DNA from: Diplonema papillatum
Lineage: Eukaryota; Euglenozoa; Diplonemea; Diplonemida; Diplonemidae
Length of the DNA stretch: 64,000 nt
Assembly: GCA_030068145.1 (NCBI GenBank)
Contig: JAPJBO010000788.1
Coordinates: forward strand, 42,775 to 106,774
Direction: 5' to 3'
A program made the position numbers and the translations under genes. The notes under the pieces were generated by a model. That model saw nothing but the letters and a program-made list of their open reading frames with translations, ran no database searches and was not told the DNA's origin. Below, in pieces: positions 44,766-55,537 of this stretch; position 1 is the stretch's first letter, and every line of letters starts with the position of its first letter.

Positions 44766-45455
44766 ACGACCAACCTTCCGATATTAACATGGCAAGACGC
44801 TCCTCAGAACATCCCAGTTGATACAATCCTCTCCACGACGGCAGACGACTCCGCGCAGCGGGACGTGCACGAACTGTTGCCGTGGATACGCTCTTGCGTG
44901 ACGGACGACGACCAAGCGACGGTGACATACTCCCGATTGACAACGTGTACAACATGCGAAGAGTCTTCACGAGCACCGCCGGCGTCAGAACCGTTCCCGA
45001 TGGTTGAACTCAAAAACAGGGAGAAGCCCTACACCGAGTCAGTTGAGGATCTGATAAAGAAAGTGAAAACCAAGAGAGCAACCAAAGTGGACGACTTCCC
45101 CTGTAGCACCTGCAACAAAAGGACCGTTGGACTCACGAAGGAGTATTACACATTTCCAAACCAAATGGATGTAGTACTGCAACGAGCACAGCTGTCGAAA
45201 AAAACACGCGAAGACATCAAAATACCAGCCCGCACCCCGATCCGACCAACCATTCTGATCGGGGAAGACTCCTACACGGTAAATGGCTTCATCATCCACA
45301 CCGGAAGAGCGACGGCGGGTCATTACTATACCGTGCTAAAGGAAAATGACGAATGGGTGGGCTTCGACGACCAGCAGGTATTCGTACTCTCATGGGAGGA
45401 ATGTGCCAGAAGATTCACAACGAATGGCTACATCATCTCTCTCGAGAAAGCGTAA
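44766..45455 (+). pseudogene. ubiquitin-specific protease (USP) catalytic-domain fragment
   Basis: A 229-codon open frame bounded upstream by TGA (44763) and ending TAA. It carries the C-terminal USP core: an QRDVHELLPW box like the USP QDxxEFL box, a zinc-knuckle pair CTTC and CSTC about 60 residues apart, a VNGFIIHTGRATAGHYYTVL box with the catalytic His, WVGFDDQQV with the Asp/Asn region, and a final GYIISL. The N-terminal Cys box (GLxNxGNTCY type) is not found upstream, so as it stands the enzyme lacks its nucleophile: a 5'-truncated gene, or an exon whose partners I could not find. R3-like DNA follows at 45480 and a LINE at 45725. Confidence 0.65.
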
Positions 45456-45662
45456 ACACTTTCACCTGGTGGAAGTAGTGCCCCGTGGCGGTTGGTTACG
45501 AGCCACAACACACTTCGAAAACCCCCTATTTATAGAGAAGAACGGACGAAGGAAGGAGGAAGTGGAGCCATACCACGTGGTTTCAAACCACGGAGTCCTG
45601 GACTCCTTTCCCACACTTTTTCTGCGAAGCAGACGCACAAAGGGACGGTGCCACGGCACGAA

Positions 45663-45717
45663 GTGCATGCTAATCCATGTGGTTCATGTACTTAAAAGAA
45701 CTCAATGCTAAACGAAT
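45663..45717 (+). repeat. 55-bp left direct repeat flanking LINE-A
   Basis: GTGCATGCTAATCCATGTGG to CTCAATGCTAAACGAAT. It equals 48505-48559 except at two bases and is part of repeat R6, so LINE-A landed inside an R6 copy. Confidence 0.9.
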
Positions 45718-48504
45718 CCTTTAAGGGTGCCCTGTATCCGTCATACTCATCAATGCCCTGCTGTCGGTAGTGATGAAAGCGGTCAAGAAAGAAGCGGAGG
45801 GTGTGAGTCCAAAGTCATACGCGGACGACGCCACACTGCTGTCCAGGCTGTCGGAGGCCGCCCTGCAAAAAGGAGTGGACGTAGTAGACGAGTTCTGCAC
45901 ACTCACCGGTATGGAGCTAAACCTCCAGAAGACGGTCGCATTCTCGACGAGACGTAGGCATCAGTCGACTCTCAAACTCCGCAGCGTGGATGCGCTGCTG
46001 CGGTTTAGCAAATCCGTCAAGTGCCTCGGGGTCCTAGTCTCGACGGCGAAGAATAGGACGGAAAGGTCCGACTCGGAGAGGGTGGAGAAGGCGGCTGCCC
46101 TGGCGGAAGGCCTCCGCCATGCGCCGTTCCGGTACGAAAAGCGGGTCCGGATTGTGCAGTCGAATGTGCTACCGGCGGCGCTGTCAGGCTGCTCTTTCGC
46201 GCCGGTATCGAAGGTGGCGATGAAACGGCTGACGACGTCGGTGATGGGACTGATCTGGGGTGGATCCAACCCGAAGCGCGCGAGGGAGATGGTCCTAAAC
46301 TTTCAGGAGAAGGGCCACCTGACGGATCCCGGTACATGCCTAGCATATAGGGTGACGACAGCGTTTTACGCGGCGTGCGAGAGGTTGCCACGACTGCTGC
46401 CTCTGATGGAGAGCATCCGGGGAAGATACGCCGAGGGGGACCTACCCCTGGGGCCAGTTGGACTGGCGATGAGGAGCATGGAGGAGTGTGGACACGTATG
46501 GGGACCCGGGCCCCTGTCTCGCACGCTGAGGAATGGTGCAACATATGACCCGTTAGCCTCGGCACCTTCGAAGAGGGGACATGAAGTTAGGGCGGACTTG
46601 AGGGCGAAGACGTGGTCCCGACTGGTGGCGAGGCGGCCGGGATTTGAGGGCATACAGAGAGCCGACCTGGAGCGGACGAACACCTTCTGGAGGATGCGTG
46701 AATGTCCCGCGCACACCGCGAGGCTTATACGTGTAGCGTTGGCGGGGGGGGTGAACACGGCTGAGTACACGTCGCGGATGAGGCAGGCCGGAGCTGAGCC
46801 GCAGGCGCCCAGCTGCAAGCACTGTGGAAGCGGCGACACCGAGGACGAGAAACACGTATTCTGGGACTGCGGAGCGTACTCGCACATACGGCGACGAGAG
46901 GCACATGCCGAGCTGATGGCAGCCAACCGGGCCGACTGGCCCAGATGCACGCTGGAACACGGAGTGGTAGTACCCGAGAATGCCCAATTCTCGAGGCGGC
47001 TCCAGGAGATGATGGCTGAAATCCTTGCGGAACGGGCTGGGCTCGAAGCACGTGGCTGGGTGGCCAGGAACCCCACGACCCCCTGGTCGAGAGCGAATGC
47101 GATGCCTGCCGAGAAATTTGACCACCCCTTCGCGCGGATTGCCCCGGCATGGACGTGGGAGCGGAACAAGACCTGGGGACTACCGACGTTTTATGCGTTG
47201 GTAGCGTGGCTGTCGGACATGCAATGGACCGAGAACGGGCAGGCGTCAATGCTGGAGCTTGCGATCGACTTTGAACTCTTCTCGGGCCTCAGCATGCCGC
47301 TGCACGGGAATGCGCCGAAGGGGGTGAGAGAACGGGGAAACGTCCTGCGCTGCATGATGAGCGCGTTGGACAAGCTGGCGGCACAGCAAGGGCTGGGAAG
47401 CTGCATGAGAGGAGAGAGGGTGTGCCCGACGACGTCGCTGTCGTTCATGGGCATCACGGGGATATCGGGTATACGGCCCAGGCCACGCTTTCGCGAGGCA
47501 CACACGGGGACGATACTTGAGGAACAAGTGAAAGGAAGCGATGTAGGGACGCAGTGCCCGACGTACCCTGACTGGACGATCGGGAGAGCGGCGAGGTGGG
47601 CCCTGCCTGCCCCACCACAACTGCACCCAGACCCCGTGCATATGCCGGGTGTCGGTATAGAGAAGGCACTCGTCACGTGCGCGACCCATCACAAAGGGAA
47701 GTGTGAGGCGTGCAGAGCACTCGTCCGAAGGGACGTTCCCACGGTAGAGATGTGCTGCCGGCACCATCACCACGCGAACGATGGGCAGCCGATCGCGGTG
47801 TGCACAGAGCACAGCACGACGAAGTGCGGCGAGTGCAAGACGGCGGCGGCGTGTTGCCGCAGCGGGCATCATGCCTGCCGCACGCATGGCAGAGGAACCT
47901 GCCAAGAGTGCAAAAGGCTCCCTACGCTGACGCAGAGGCGACCGGCGGCATGTTGCAGCCGCGGCCACCACCAGTCCAACAAGCCGAACGTCCAGTCAAC
48001 CCCCGGACGCAACAAGAAGAAGAGGCCCTCCTCACCCACCCAGGTGGGTGTACAGCGGGAGACGCCATTAGGAAAGCGAGCGGCGCGAGCGCCGCTCGCG
48101 GCAACGAAAAAGGAGACGGCGGCAACCGGACGGGCGACCAAGAGGCCGCCACCAACGCCAGGAACCAGCGAACGACCAGCGCTGAAGAAGAGGGTGCTTG
48201 GCACCCCGAAGGAAGGCCCGATCGCCGGCCGCAAGCGGAAGAAGACGAAGGCGACCACCCCCGACTCAGGGGTGCATCGAAGGAAGAAGAAGGTTCCGAG
48301 GGCAAGCAGCTCTCAGAAACGACCGGGGACCACGGGCACGCCAATGCCCTCGAAAGTGAAAAACGGGCACACGTGCCCGCCCTCGTACTCGCCGACTCAG
48401 TCTCTGGAATCGCAAGAAAGCCAAACCCCGCTAGCTCCACAAATGCTCGACCTTGACGACGCAATGGCAGGTGACGACGTCATCCGCGGATGACTTTCAA
48501 GGCA
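45718..48504 (+). mobile_element. LINE-A, 5'-truncated non-LTR retrotransposon
   Basis: The body starts inside the RT domain and ends 11 nt after the stop codon, between two 55-bp direct repeats. There is no poly(A) or simple 3' tail. It belongs to the same family as LINE-B and LINE-C but to a clearly different lineage (YADD rather than LADD in the RT active site). Confidence 0.88.
45725..48493 (+). pseudogene. LINE-A ORF2 remnant: RT C-terminal half plus Cys/His tail
   Basis: Open for about 920 codons but lacks endonuclease and N-terminal RT because of 5' truncation. It begins CPVSVILINALLSVV (RT block before the active site), then SYADDATLL with the catalytic Asp pair, then a LINE-type zinc knuckle CKHCGSGDTEDEKHVFWDC, a conserved region (FDHPFARIAP, LPTFYALVAWLSDMQWT, LELAIDFELFSGL) and a Cys/His-rich tail with CCRHHHH, ACCRSGHH and ACCSRGHH, then a Lys/Arg/Pro-rich end. 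The reading frame is intact, which suggests a recent insertion. RT would copy the element RNA at the nicked target; this copy cannot act alone. Confidence 0.88.
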
Positions 48505-48559
48505 GTGCATGTTAATCCACGTGGTTCATGTACTTAAAAGAACTCAATGCTAAACGAAT
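48505..48559 (+). repeat. 55-bp right direct repeat flanking LINE-A
   Basis: Right partner of 45663-45717, after which R6 continues (GACGTGGGCGGC) and R5 follows at 48705-48778. Confidence 0.9.
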
Positions 48560-49624
48560 ATCGACGTGGGCGGCATAGAGAAAGAAGAACTACTCTACGG
48601 CACCAGAAAGTCCAAAAAGACCATGGTAAAGAAAGTAGAAGGAGAAAAAAGAAGTTGTCGACAACGAAAGAAAGAAAAGAACAGAAAATAAGACTCTGCA
48701 TTCCGCGAAGAAGACTTGATGCTAGCATCAAACACATGAGAGGCAAGTAGCGCGAACACGAAACTAAGATTTTCCCCTCCTCAGTAATTACGACGGCACC
48801 ATATCTGGTTCCGCTAGATGCCCATCCCGCTCTGGAGCTACGTAGTCCATGGAACCTGGTGCGCTTACGACGAGAAGTGTCGTAGGCGAGCTGAGGGGAC
48901 AAAACTACGCTACCTCAATCGCTGCAGTCGCGTAGCATTTTCTCAACCGCAAGCACAAGCCAACTTTCCGGTCACTGTGTCAAAAAGGTCGAAACCAGGC
49001 TGGTGCTCACACACTACCGCCACCAGAGTGAAGACACGTCAGCAAGGTACTTTCTTTGCTGCGGAAGCATATTGTTGAGAACACAAGCCGAAGCATGCCA
49101 CACCCACACGCGGTCATTTTACGGAGAGAGTACAAGTGTTCATGTAAAGCAACCAGTATTTATTCGTTTCGAGCACTGCGCGGCAAGTGCGATATTCAGG
49201 ATCACGAGCATGCAACTACTACTGCTACTAGAGACAGTACTGTCTTTATATACTTGTCTCATCTTCCCTTCACTCTAGAAGTAAGAAGACGTCTTTGTAA
49301 CTGATGTCACGGGTGCAGCAAAAGACTGCCTGGATGGGATGAAGCCGGGGGAAACCCTGGTGAAGGTGTCCGTTGCGGTGTTGACGTGCGATTGCTCATC
49401 ACGTCAGAGTATAGGGGCGAAAGACCCATCGAACCATCTACCGTTGCTGGTTCACTCCGAAGTTTCCCTCAGGATAGCTAGAACTAAAACAGGAGCCAGG
49501 TAAAGCGAATGATTGGAAGCATTGGGGAAATCGCTTCAATCGATCTTCTCGGGGAATGTTGAATGACTGCCGTATCCCGACGAGCTCGGGCGAGATCGCC
49601 GGGGGGTTAGGGAGGGTGCGAGAA

Positions 49625-50110
49625 CGTAACTTCCCCAACCAATCAGACCCCAAAGGCTGTGTAGAGTTCTCTTATCGACTGTTCGTGTTGTATCGTAACC
49701 TTCCCCAACCAATCAGACCCCAAAGGCTGTGTAGTTCTCTTGTCGACTGTTCGTGTTGTATCGTAACTTTCCCCAACCAATCAGACTCCAAAGGCTGTGT
49801 AGAGTTCTCTTATCGACTGTTCGTGTTGTATCGTAACTTTTCCCAACCAATCAGACCCCAAAGGCTGTGTAGAGTTCTCTTATCGACTGTTCGTGTTGTA
49901 TCGTAACCTTCCCCAACCAATCAGACCCCAAAGGCTGTGTAGTTCTCTTGTCGACTGTTCGTGTTGTATCGTAACTTTCCCCAACCAATCAGACTCCAAA
50001 GGCTGTGTAGAGTTCTCTTATCGACTGTTCGTGTTGTATCGTAACTTTTCCCAACCAATCAGACCCCAAAGGCTGTGTAGAGTTCTCTTATCGACTGTTC
50101 GTGTTGTATC
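49625..50110 (+). repeat. 69-bp tandem repeat with a three-unit higher-order period
   Basis: Seven units of 66-70 bp, each CGTAAC(C/T)TTCCCCAACC, AATCAGACCCCAAAGGCTGT, GTAG..TTCTCTTATCGACTG, TTCGTGTTGTAT. Units 2-3-4 and 5-6-7 carry the same variants in the same order (GTAGTTCTCTTGTC; GACTCC; CTTTTCCC), so a block of about 206 bp was duplicated as a whole. Confidence 0.95.
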
Positions 50111-50364
50111 AACTACCTCAGTGAAACTGGGATTGTTTTCACGCACGCACGCGGCGCATTTGATAGACTGCTCGCGAGTGAAAAGTCAACAGCAAAGCGA
50201 TAAGATGTGTGAGAAGTAAGCCACGGATGGACACCATGCAGACAATGCTGCGTGTTACCCCGGGGCTCACACTTCGAGTCAAGATTCCAAATTTCCATCC
50301 GTCCGCGTGAGCGTTTTAACAAATAATCCGGCTTCACTATTTTCGCCCTCGTGGTAGCTTTTAT

Positions 50365-50510
50365 TTTTCTATAAGCACCTGCTTTGTAGAAATACTTGAG
50401 GAGGCTGCCAGCTGCAAAAGATCAAAGGAGGTAAATGTGCTGTAGCCCACACAAAACACAGGTAAATCTGGGTTTAGTGGCGGGCGTAAGCGTTCAACAG
50501 ACTTGCCTTA
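50365..50510 (+). repeat. repeat R1 copy
   Basis: TATAAGCACCTGCTTTGTAG, AAATACTTGAGGAGGCTGCC through GGGTTTAGTGGCGGGCGTAA and GCGTTCAACAG. Confidence 0.92.
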
Positions 50511-51294
50511 GCAATCTGATGGATAGCCAGGGCGGACGAGAAGATACTATTGGCTTGTATCCCGGCCAAAACAAATTTGTGCCTTGTATCCCGAAACAGG
50601 GCACAGTATTTGTGTGAACTGGGTATAAAGACATTCCATCCACTCTTCTCACGGTGATGCGGGAAAAGCGAGAAAACGGCCAGGTACAAATGCTAACCAT
50701 GACAAGTTGTGACAGTTTGGGCACGTGCACAACTAGCCACGCTGCCACCCGACGTGCGTTCAGTCATCGGAATGAAATGTCTCGGCTTAGCCCAAAGACA
50801 AGCTCGACAGCAATTGATTCTGTCTGGTTGTGTTCAGGGCGTACATACGTCGGAGGTATTATTTATGAGACGGTAGCTGATGCGTGATGATGCAGGTTAT
50901 CGCCGTTGGTGTGTGTGCATCCGACCCATGCCTTTGATGTGTGGCTGCATAGTAGGCCAGTGGATCCACCGTCTTTAACGGAATGTACTGTCACGCGTAG
51001 GACACACCAACACATCACTCACACAGGCGGTCTCTTCGCTTCTCGACATGTAGGCTTAAGGTGGTATGCTTTCTTTACGTGCGTCGATGCACACCTGCCG
51101 TGTGCTACATACAAGCCCACGTGATTAAGCGTTCGATGTTAGCTGATCAGGCGACTGACTCAGCGAATGATTCCGGGGAAGGTAGCAGGTTAAGCTATGC
51201 GAAAGCGCCGCTGTCTACGATGCAGTCCAATTCGACTCTTCTGATGACCAGTTGTCCACGTAAAGACCCACTGAGGGCCAGTCGTCCACTTACT

Positions 51295-51462
51295 GATCGG
51301 AGTTTTGTAGTGAGTTGGACTCAGCATCGTCCTATCAGGCGCACCTTGACCGATCCGGAGTTTTGTAGTGAGTTGGACTCAGTATTGTCCTGTGAGGCGC
51401 ATCTTGACCGATCCGGAGTTTTGTAGTGAGTTGACTCAGTATCGTCCTGTCAGGCGCATCTT
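51295..51462 (+). repeat. 57-bp tandem repeat, three units
   Basis: GATC(C)GGAGTTTTGTAGTGAG, TTGGACTCAGTATCGTCCTG, TCAGGCGCATCTTGACC; the third unit has lost one G. Confidence 0.93.
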
Positions 51463-52338
51463 GGAGGCACCATGGTAGCGTGTCCTATGTGGGTTTTCCG
51501 GATCGGGATGAGAGAAGGGTACTACTGCACACCCCCCCTGTGGTAGTCGCCCCCGGACGTTGAATATCCTGTCAACAATGCTGGGTGAACAGGCAATCCG
51601 CCACCAGCGATGCCACCAACTGGCCGGTCAGAAACCCTCGTGCAAAGCGTAGTCAAAACAAGGCTTCTCAGTGTGTCATGCCCGCCCATACATACGTCGT
51701 TATCGAATTCGTTGGATCCTATTTGGAAGCCAGTAGATTGTTCGTCCGGAGCTAGCCGCGGCGCAGTACACCTGACCGTGAAAAAAAAAAAAGTTGTGCG
51801 CTCCTCTCTTACTATGTTTCATCTTTTACCCTTCATAAGCACGTCGATCACAGGTAGGTGCCAGCCAGATGCACATCTGGCGGTTATAAAGACGCTGATG
51901 ATAGCATTACCGCTGCCCGGTGCAAAAGAGTGCTGAAAGCAGCGGCAGACTAGCACGTTGACTGTTCGCTTCTTCGTGAAGTCTTGCGTGGGGAAGTCCG
52001 GGTAGCGGCAGGGGCCTACCGAATGCAACGAAATGCGCCCTTCATCAGGGCGGGTGCGTTGTGCTCAACAGGGTTGTTTCATGGCAACAAACGCGCTTGC
52101 CAAATTGCCATTCTTAGAAGAAGACGGTTGGCAGCATATCGTGTCGTAGCTAGCAACAAGCATGCGCACAAACTAGTACATGCCTGATTGAGACATCGAT
52201 CTCGCAGACGCCGGGTGTCGGGCCCGGTGATTGACGACCCCGCTAAACGCAACGGCGGATGGCATCTCAACACACATATACCCTGGGCTACATACTCCGC
52301 GTCAGGTGTTACCTATCATTGAATTCCACACACGTAAA

Positions 52339-52625
52339 TACACCCTCAGCGCGCATGAGCAAATAAAACACAAACCCTCTCCCTCCAATGAGCATGCAGG
52401 GCGCCCCCTACCATCCTCGCCGATGCGTTCAACGAGCACCTGCAAGGGTCGAGTCCCCTGCTGACCGTGCTCGCCGTCCACTGCTCTCGCTCCTGGCCCG
52501 CCTCGGGTTGCACGACTCCGCCGACGCGGTGCCTCCAGCGCTACCTCGGCCGCTTCCTGCCGCTCGAGCGTGCCCTGACCGCTAAGGAGCAGCGCGCGAC
52601 TCCGATCCACCCTTCGGAGAGGAGT
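52339..52625 (+). pseudogene. decayed tandem copy of the S1P-lyase 5' end
   Basis: From ACACCCTCAGCGCGCATGAG through ATGAGCATGC, ACCATCCTCGCCGATGCGTT, CAACGAGCACCTGCAAGGGT to CGCGACTCCGATCCAC this aligns with 52734-53085 of the intact gene. Several blocks are missing (ATCGTCGTG, TGGCGGTGC, the stretch coding RQLFFWYLR, the stretch coding TRKSFARDFAK), which breaks the frame. Upstream sequence is duplicated as well, so the copied unit included the leader. Confidence 0.88.
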
Positions 52626-52779
52626 CACAGGGCCGAAAGCAGCGTGTTGGAAACTCAAAGCGAAAGTTACTAGTGGGCGATGCTTCGATTCAGCCGTTGC
52701 CCTACATAAAGCCCCGAACTTAAACACACGCACTACACCCTCAGCGCGCATAAGCAAATAAAACACAACCCCCTCCCCA

Positions 52780-53935
52780 ATGAGCATTGCGCACGCATTG
52801 AGCGCACCTACCATCCTCGCCGATGCGTTCAACGAGCACCTGCAAGGATCGAGTCCCCTGCGGATCGTCGTGCTGACCGTGCTCGCCGTCCACTGCTGGC
52901 GGTGCCTCTCGCTCCTGGCCCGCCTGGGCTGGCACGACTCCGCCGACGCGGCGCGGCAGCTGTTCTTCTGGTACCTCCGGCGCTACCTCGGCCGCTTCCT
53001 GCCGCTCGAGCGCGCCCTGACCGCGACCCGGAAGTCGTTCGCGCGCGACTTCGCGAAGAAGCAGCGCGCGATTCCGACGCACTTCGCGGCCCTGCCCAGG
53101 CAAGGCATCCCGAAAACTGAGCTCCTCGCGTCGTGCACCGCCTTGCGCGGCATCAACAGCGACTACTCTAAAGGGCAAGCGTCGGGTTGCGTGTACCATG
53201 GCGGCGCGGATGGATATACGGAGCTGATCAACGAAGCGATGGCTTTGCACCAATGGACGAACCCGCTGCACGCGGGTCAGTTCGCAGGCGTCAGGAGGAT
53301 GGAAATCGAGGTGATTGCGATGGTCGTCGGCATGTTCCACGGCGACGACGACGCTTGCGGCGCTTTGACGTCAGGCGGAACGGAGTCGATCCTTCTGGCG
53401 ATGAAGGCGTACCGGGACATGGCCTTCGACCAGCGGTGCGTCTCGCAGCCGGAGATAGTGCTGCCCGAAACGGCGCACGCCGCGTTCTTCAAAGCCGCCG
53501 ACTACTTCAAAATCCGCGCGCGCAAAGCCCGGGTGGACCCCGAGACGTGCAAGGTCGACATGGCGCACCTGCGCAGCCTCATCACCTCGAACACCGTGGC
53601 GCTCGTCGCAAGCGCGCCGCAGTACCCCCACGGCATCGTCGACCCCATCGAGCAAATCGCAGCCCTGGGCGTCAAGCACGGCATCCCTGTTCACGTGGAC
53701 GCATGCCTCGGCGGCTTCCTGCTGCCCTTCATGCGGGCGGCCGGGTTCGACCTGGGCGAAGGATTCGACTTCAGAGTCGCCGGCGTCACGTCGATCTCGT
53801 GCGACACGCACAAGTACGGCTTCGCCCCGAAGGGCAGCAGCGTGATCCTCTACAGGTCCCGCGACATCCGCAAGTACCAAATGCACGCCGTCCCCGACTG
53901 GCCGGGCGGCATCTACGCTTCGCCAATCATCTCAG
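52780..53935 (+). CDS. sphingosine-1-phosphate lyase, first exon (3' exons not in window)
   Basis: A 385-codon exon of the PLP-dependent S1P lyase family, which cleaves sphingoid-base phosphates to a fatty aldehyde and phosphoethanolamine in the ER membrane. Seen: an N-terminal hydrophobic segment (IVVLTVLAVH), then ALPRQGIP, a GCVYHGG motif, TNPLHAGQF, the PLP phosphate-binding TSGGTESILLA, APQYPHGIVDPI, VHVDACLGGFLLPF and the Schiff-base lysine in SCDTHKYGFAPKGSS (about Lys345). It ends PDWPGGIYASPIIS with G split at donor GTACCC (53936). The family needs about 150 more residues. No exon for them was found before the LINE cluster, so either the intron exceeds 10 kb or the gene is broken. 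ATG 52780 gives the expected short lumenal N-terminus. Confidence 0.9.
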
Positions 53936-54641
53936 GTACCCCTTTCCCCTCTCGTCTACGTTACACTTTCTACCTCTGATGGCAGTCCCTATTGATCCCG
54001 CGCAACGAGGCCTTAGACGAAACTCAAAAGAGAACCGCTAAGGGATCCGCCACTTCTTGTCGCAGGTTACTGGGGGGGCCCAAATACAATAGGTATAATA
54101 TTGTATTTGGAGGGGAAGGATAGAGAAAACCGGGTTTTCAAACAGTCTGGATGCTGATAGTCTGGGTGCAGGCACTTGCAGGTCAACATTGGAGGAAATT
54201 TGGCAAATATTTTGTGGGGTGGAAAGAGCTACCCCCCGGCATGTATGGCACCTTTTCTACACTCGATGTGGCCAAAAATCTGGCCCCCAGATGGCATTTC
54301 AGACTTTGGAAAAACCACTCCGCCGAGGAATCGAACCAGCACCCTCAGCATCACATGTGGGTGTGGTGACCGCTGGACCACGGGCTAAAAGAAAGCGGGC
54401 CATTTACTTTTGTTTGGGTGCGGGCCTTAGGAATTATTGATCCCTGACCTGAGGAAAATGCCACAGATAGCGAAATCAAGTAGTATGGGGTGATCCACCT
54501 ATTTTTTAGCACAAAAAATCACAACTTTTCATAATTAGGTTTGACACATTGTTCTGCAGAGCTCTGCAAAGGTCTGCATTGCAAATGACTCCCCACTAAC
54601 GCAACAAGACGACGCAAAGTTGTGAAAAGTTGTGAAAGGTT
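53936..54641 (+). other. start of S1P-lyase intron (or broken 3' end), before LINE-B
   Basis: No coding match to the missing lyase part. It holds an 11-bp perfect hairpin at 54080-54110 (CCAAATACAAT/ATTGTATTTGG), a tRNA-like segment and a piece at 54538-54577 that recurs in the LINE-C leader (58888-58930: TTTGACACATTGTTCTGCAG). Confidence 0.55.
54320..54386 (-). ncRNA. tRNA-like segment, minus strand
   Basis: On the minus strand TGGTCCAGCGGTCA (A-box like) is followed 30 bp later by GGTTCGATTCC (B-box like). T and acceptor stems do not pair, so a tRNA-derived relic is more likely than a gene. Confidence 0.35.
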
Positions 54642-54705
54642 ATAGTGTGGTACTCATTTGCTTGCAAATGACTCCCCACTAACGCAACAAGACGACGAAA
54701 AGTTG
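54642..54705 (+). repeat. left 64-bp direct repeat flanking LINE-B
   Basis: ATAGTGTGGTACTCATTTGC, TTGCAAATGACTCCCCACTA, ACGCAACAAGACGACGAAAA, GTTG. It equals 58786-58852 except for one extra GAC there. A further partial copy lies at 54580-54625. Confidence 0.92.
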
Positions 54706-54712
54706 CATACAC

Positions 54713-55537
54713 ATGGACGCCATCTTGCAGGGGTCGGGTAGGGATGGCTGCTTCTGGCGACCAGTCGGGAGGGAAGCGCGCGACGCCACGCCGGTCGTCG
54801 CATTAAATGCGGACGTGACGCGGGAGACCGCGTTGGCGTTGTTGAAGAAGTGCGGCGAGGCCGGGGGCGGTGTTGTTCTTGGTGGAAGACGTCTTCTGCT
54901 GCGGGCGCGCGGCTCGGGGATGCTGGCGCGCGTGCGGGCGGCTGCTGGTGAGCACGCGGCGCCCCCGCTCGAAACGAAACTGCGGTACCTCGTGTCCGGT
55001 GCCAGGGCGCGAGAACACGAGGCCGACGTCGAGATGCTGCTCAGGCTCGCTGGCTGGGCTGCGACGGTCACGACATCCTTCGTGAGAAGCGGCATGCGGA
55101 CGTGCGTGGTGACGGGGGATGGCGGCCCGCCGTTTCGGGTGATCGAAAGGGAAGGGTCGCCCTTCATTGTCGTCAACGACTGCGACAAGGGCGAGATGCT
55201 GCGGCCGCGTTCCAAGCGCCTCGCCTCCTCCCTCCCGATGGCGCCCGGCCAGAGGCGGCGCATGAAGCTGCCCGCCGCCGAAGTGCACACGGATCCGGAG
55301 CCGGCTCCGTCCAACAAGCGGAAGCACGAGGAGGTGGCGCAGCCGGCGGAAGCGGGACAGTCGCTAATCCGGCGAGCAGTGGCCGGTGTGGTCGAGATGC
55401 TGTCCCCGCCGCTCCAGCGTCTGAAGGAGCCGGTCGAGGGTGAGAAGGCCGATCACCGGCACGAGCTGACCGATGGAGTGCGGGCTCCAGTGGAGTTTGA
55501 ATGCGGCGATTGTCAGAAGACAATCGCCGCATTTTGA
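54713..55537 (+). pseudogene. LINE-B ORF1 fragment
   Basis: Codes for the same 270 residues as LINE-C ORF1 from MDAILQGSGRDGCFWRP to ECGDCQKTI with only about 7 changes (for example Lys to Arg, Tyr to Cys, Pro to Leu). It then runs into the junction and stops at TGA (IAAF). The ATG at 54713 arises from the truncation point and is unlikely to be a natural start. Confidence 0.88.
55500..55533. repeat. perfect palindrome at the LINE-B recombination junction
   Basis: Arms AATGCGGCGATTGTC and GACAATCGCCGCATT, loop AGAA. In LINE-C the same site has only the inner 7-bp arms (GATTGTC AGAA GACAATC) followed by CAAAAGG, so the outer 8 bp of the right arm were created in LINE-B. Confidence 0.95.

Larger units (their letters stand above)
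48560..52338. other. repeat-rich intergenic region upstream of the S1P lyase locus
   Basis: No gene was recognised. It contains the rest of R6/R5 (to 48778), a 69-bp tandem array (49625-50110), R1 (50365-50510) and a 57-bp tandem repeat (51295-51462). Nothing identifiable in 48800-49600 or 51500-52330. Confidence 0.5.

Noticed and set aside
49625-50110. CRISPR-like spaced repeats
   Set aside because: Units are contiguous without unique spacers, and the DNA is eukaryotic with introns and LINEs.
49556-50219. ORFs reading PNQSDPKGCVEF repeats
   Set aside because: They arise from the 69-bp tandem unit, whose length is often a multiple of three; indels break the frame and there is no start context.
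54713-54715. ATG 54713 as a genuine start of a short LINE-B ORF1
   Set aside because: LINE-C has GTG GAC at this place inside a longer ORF1; the ATG is created at the truncation point.
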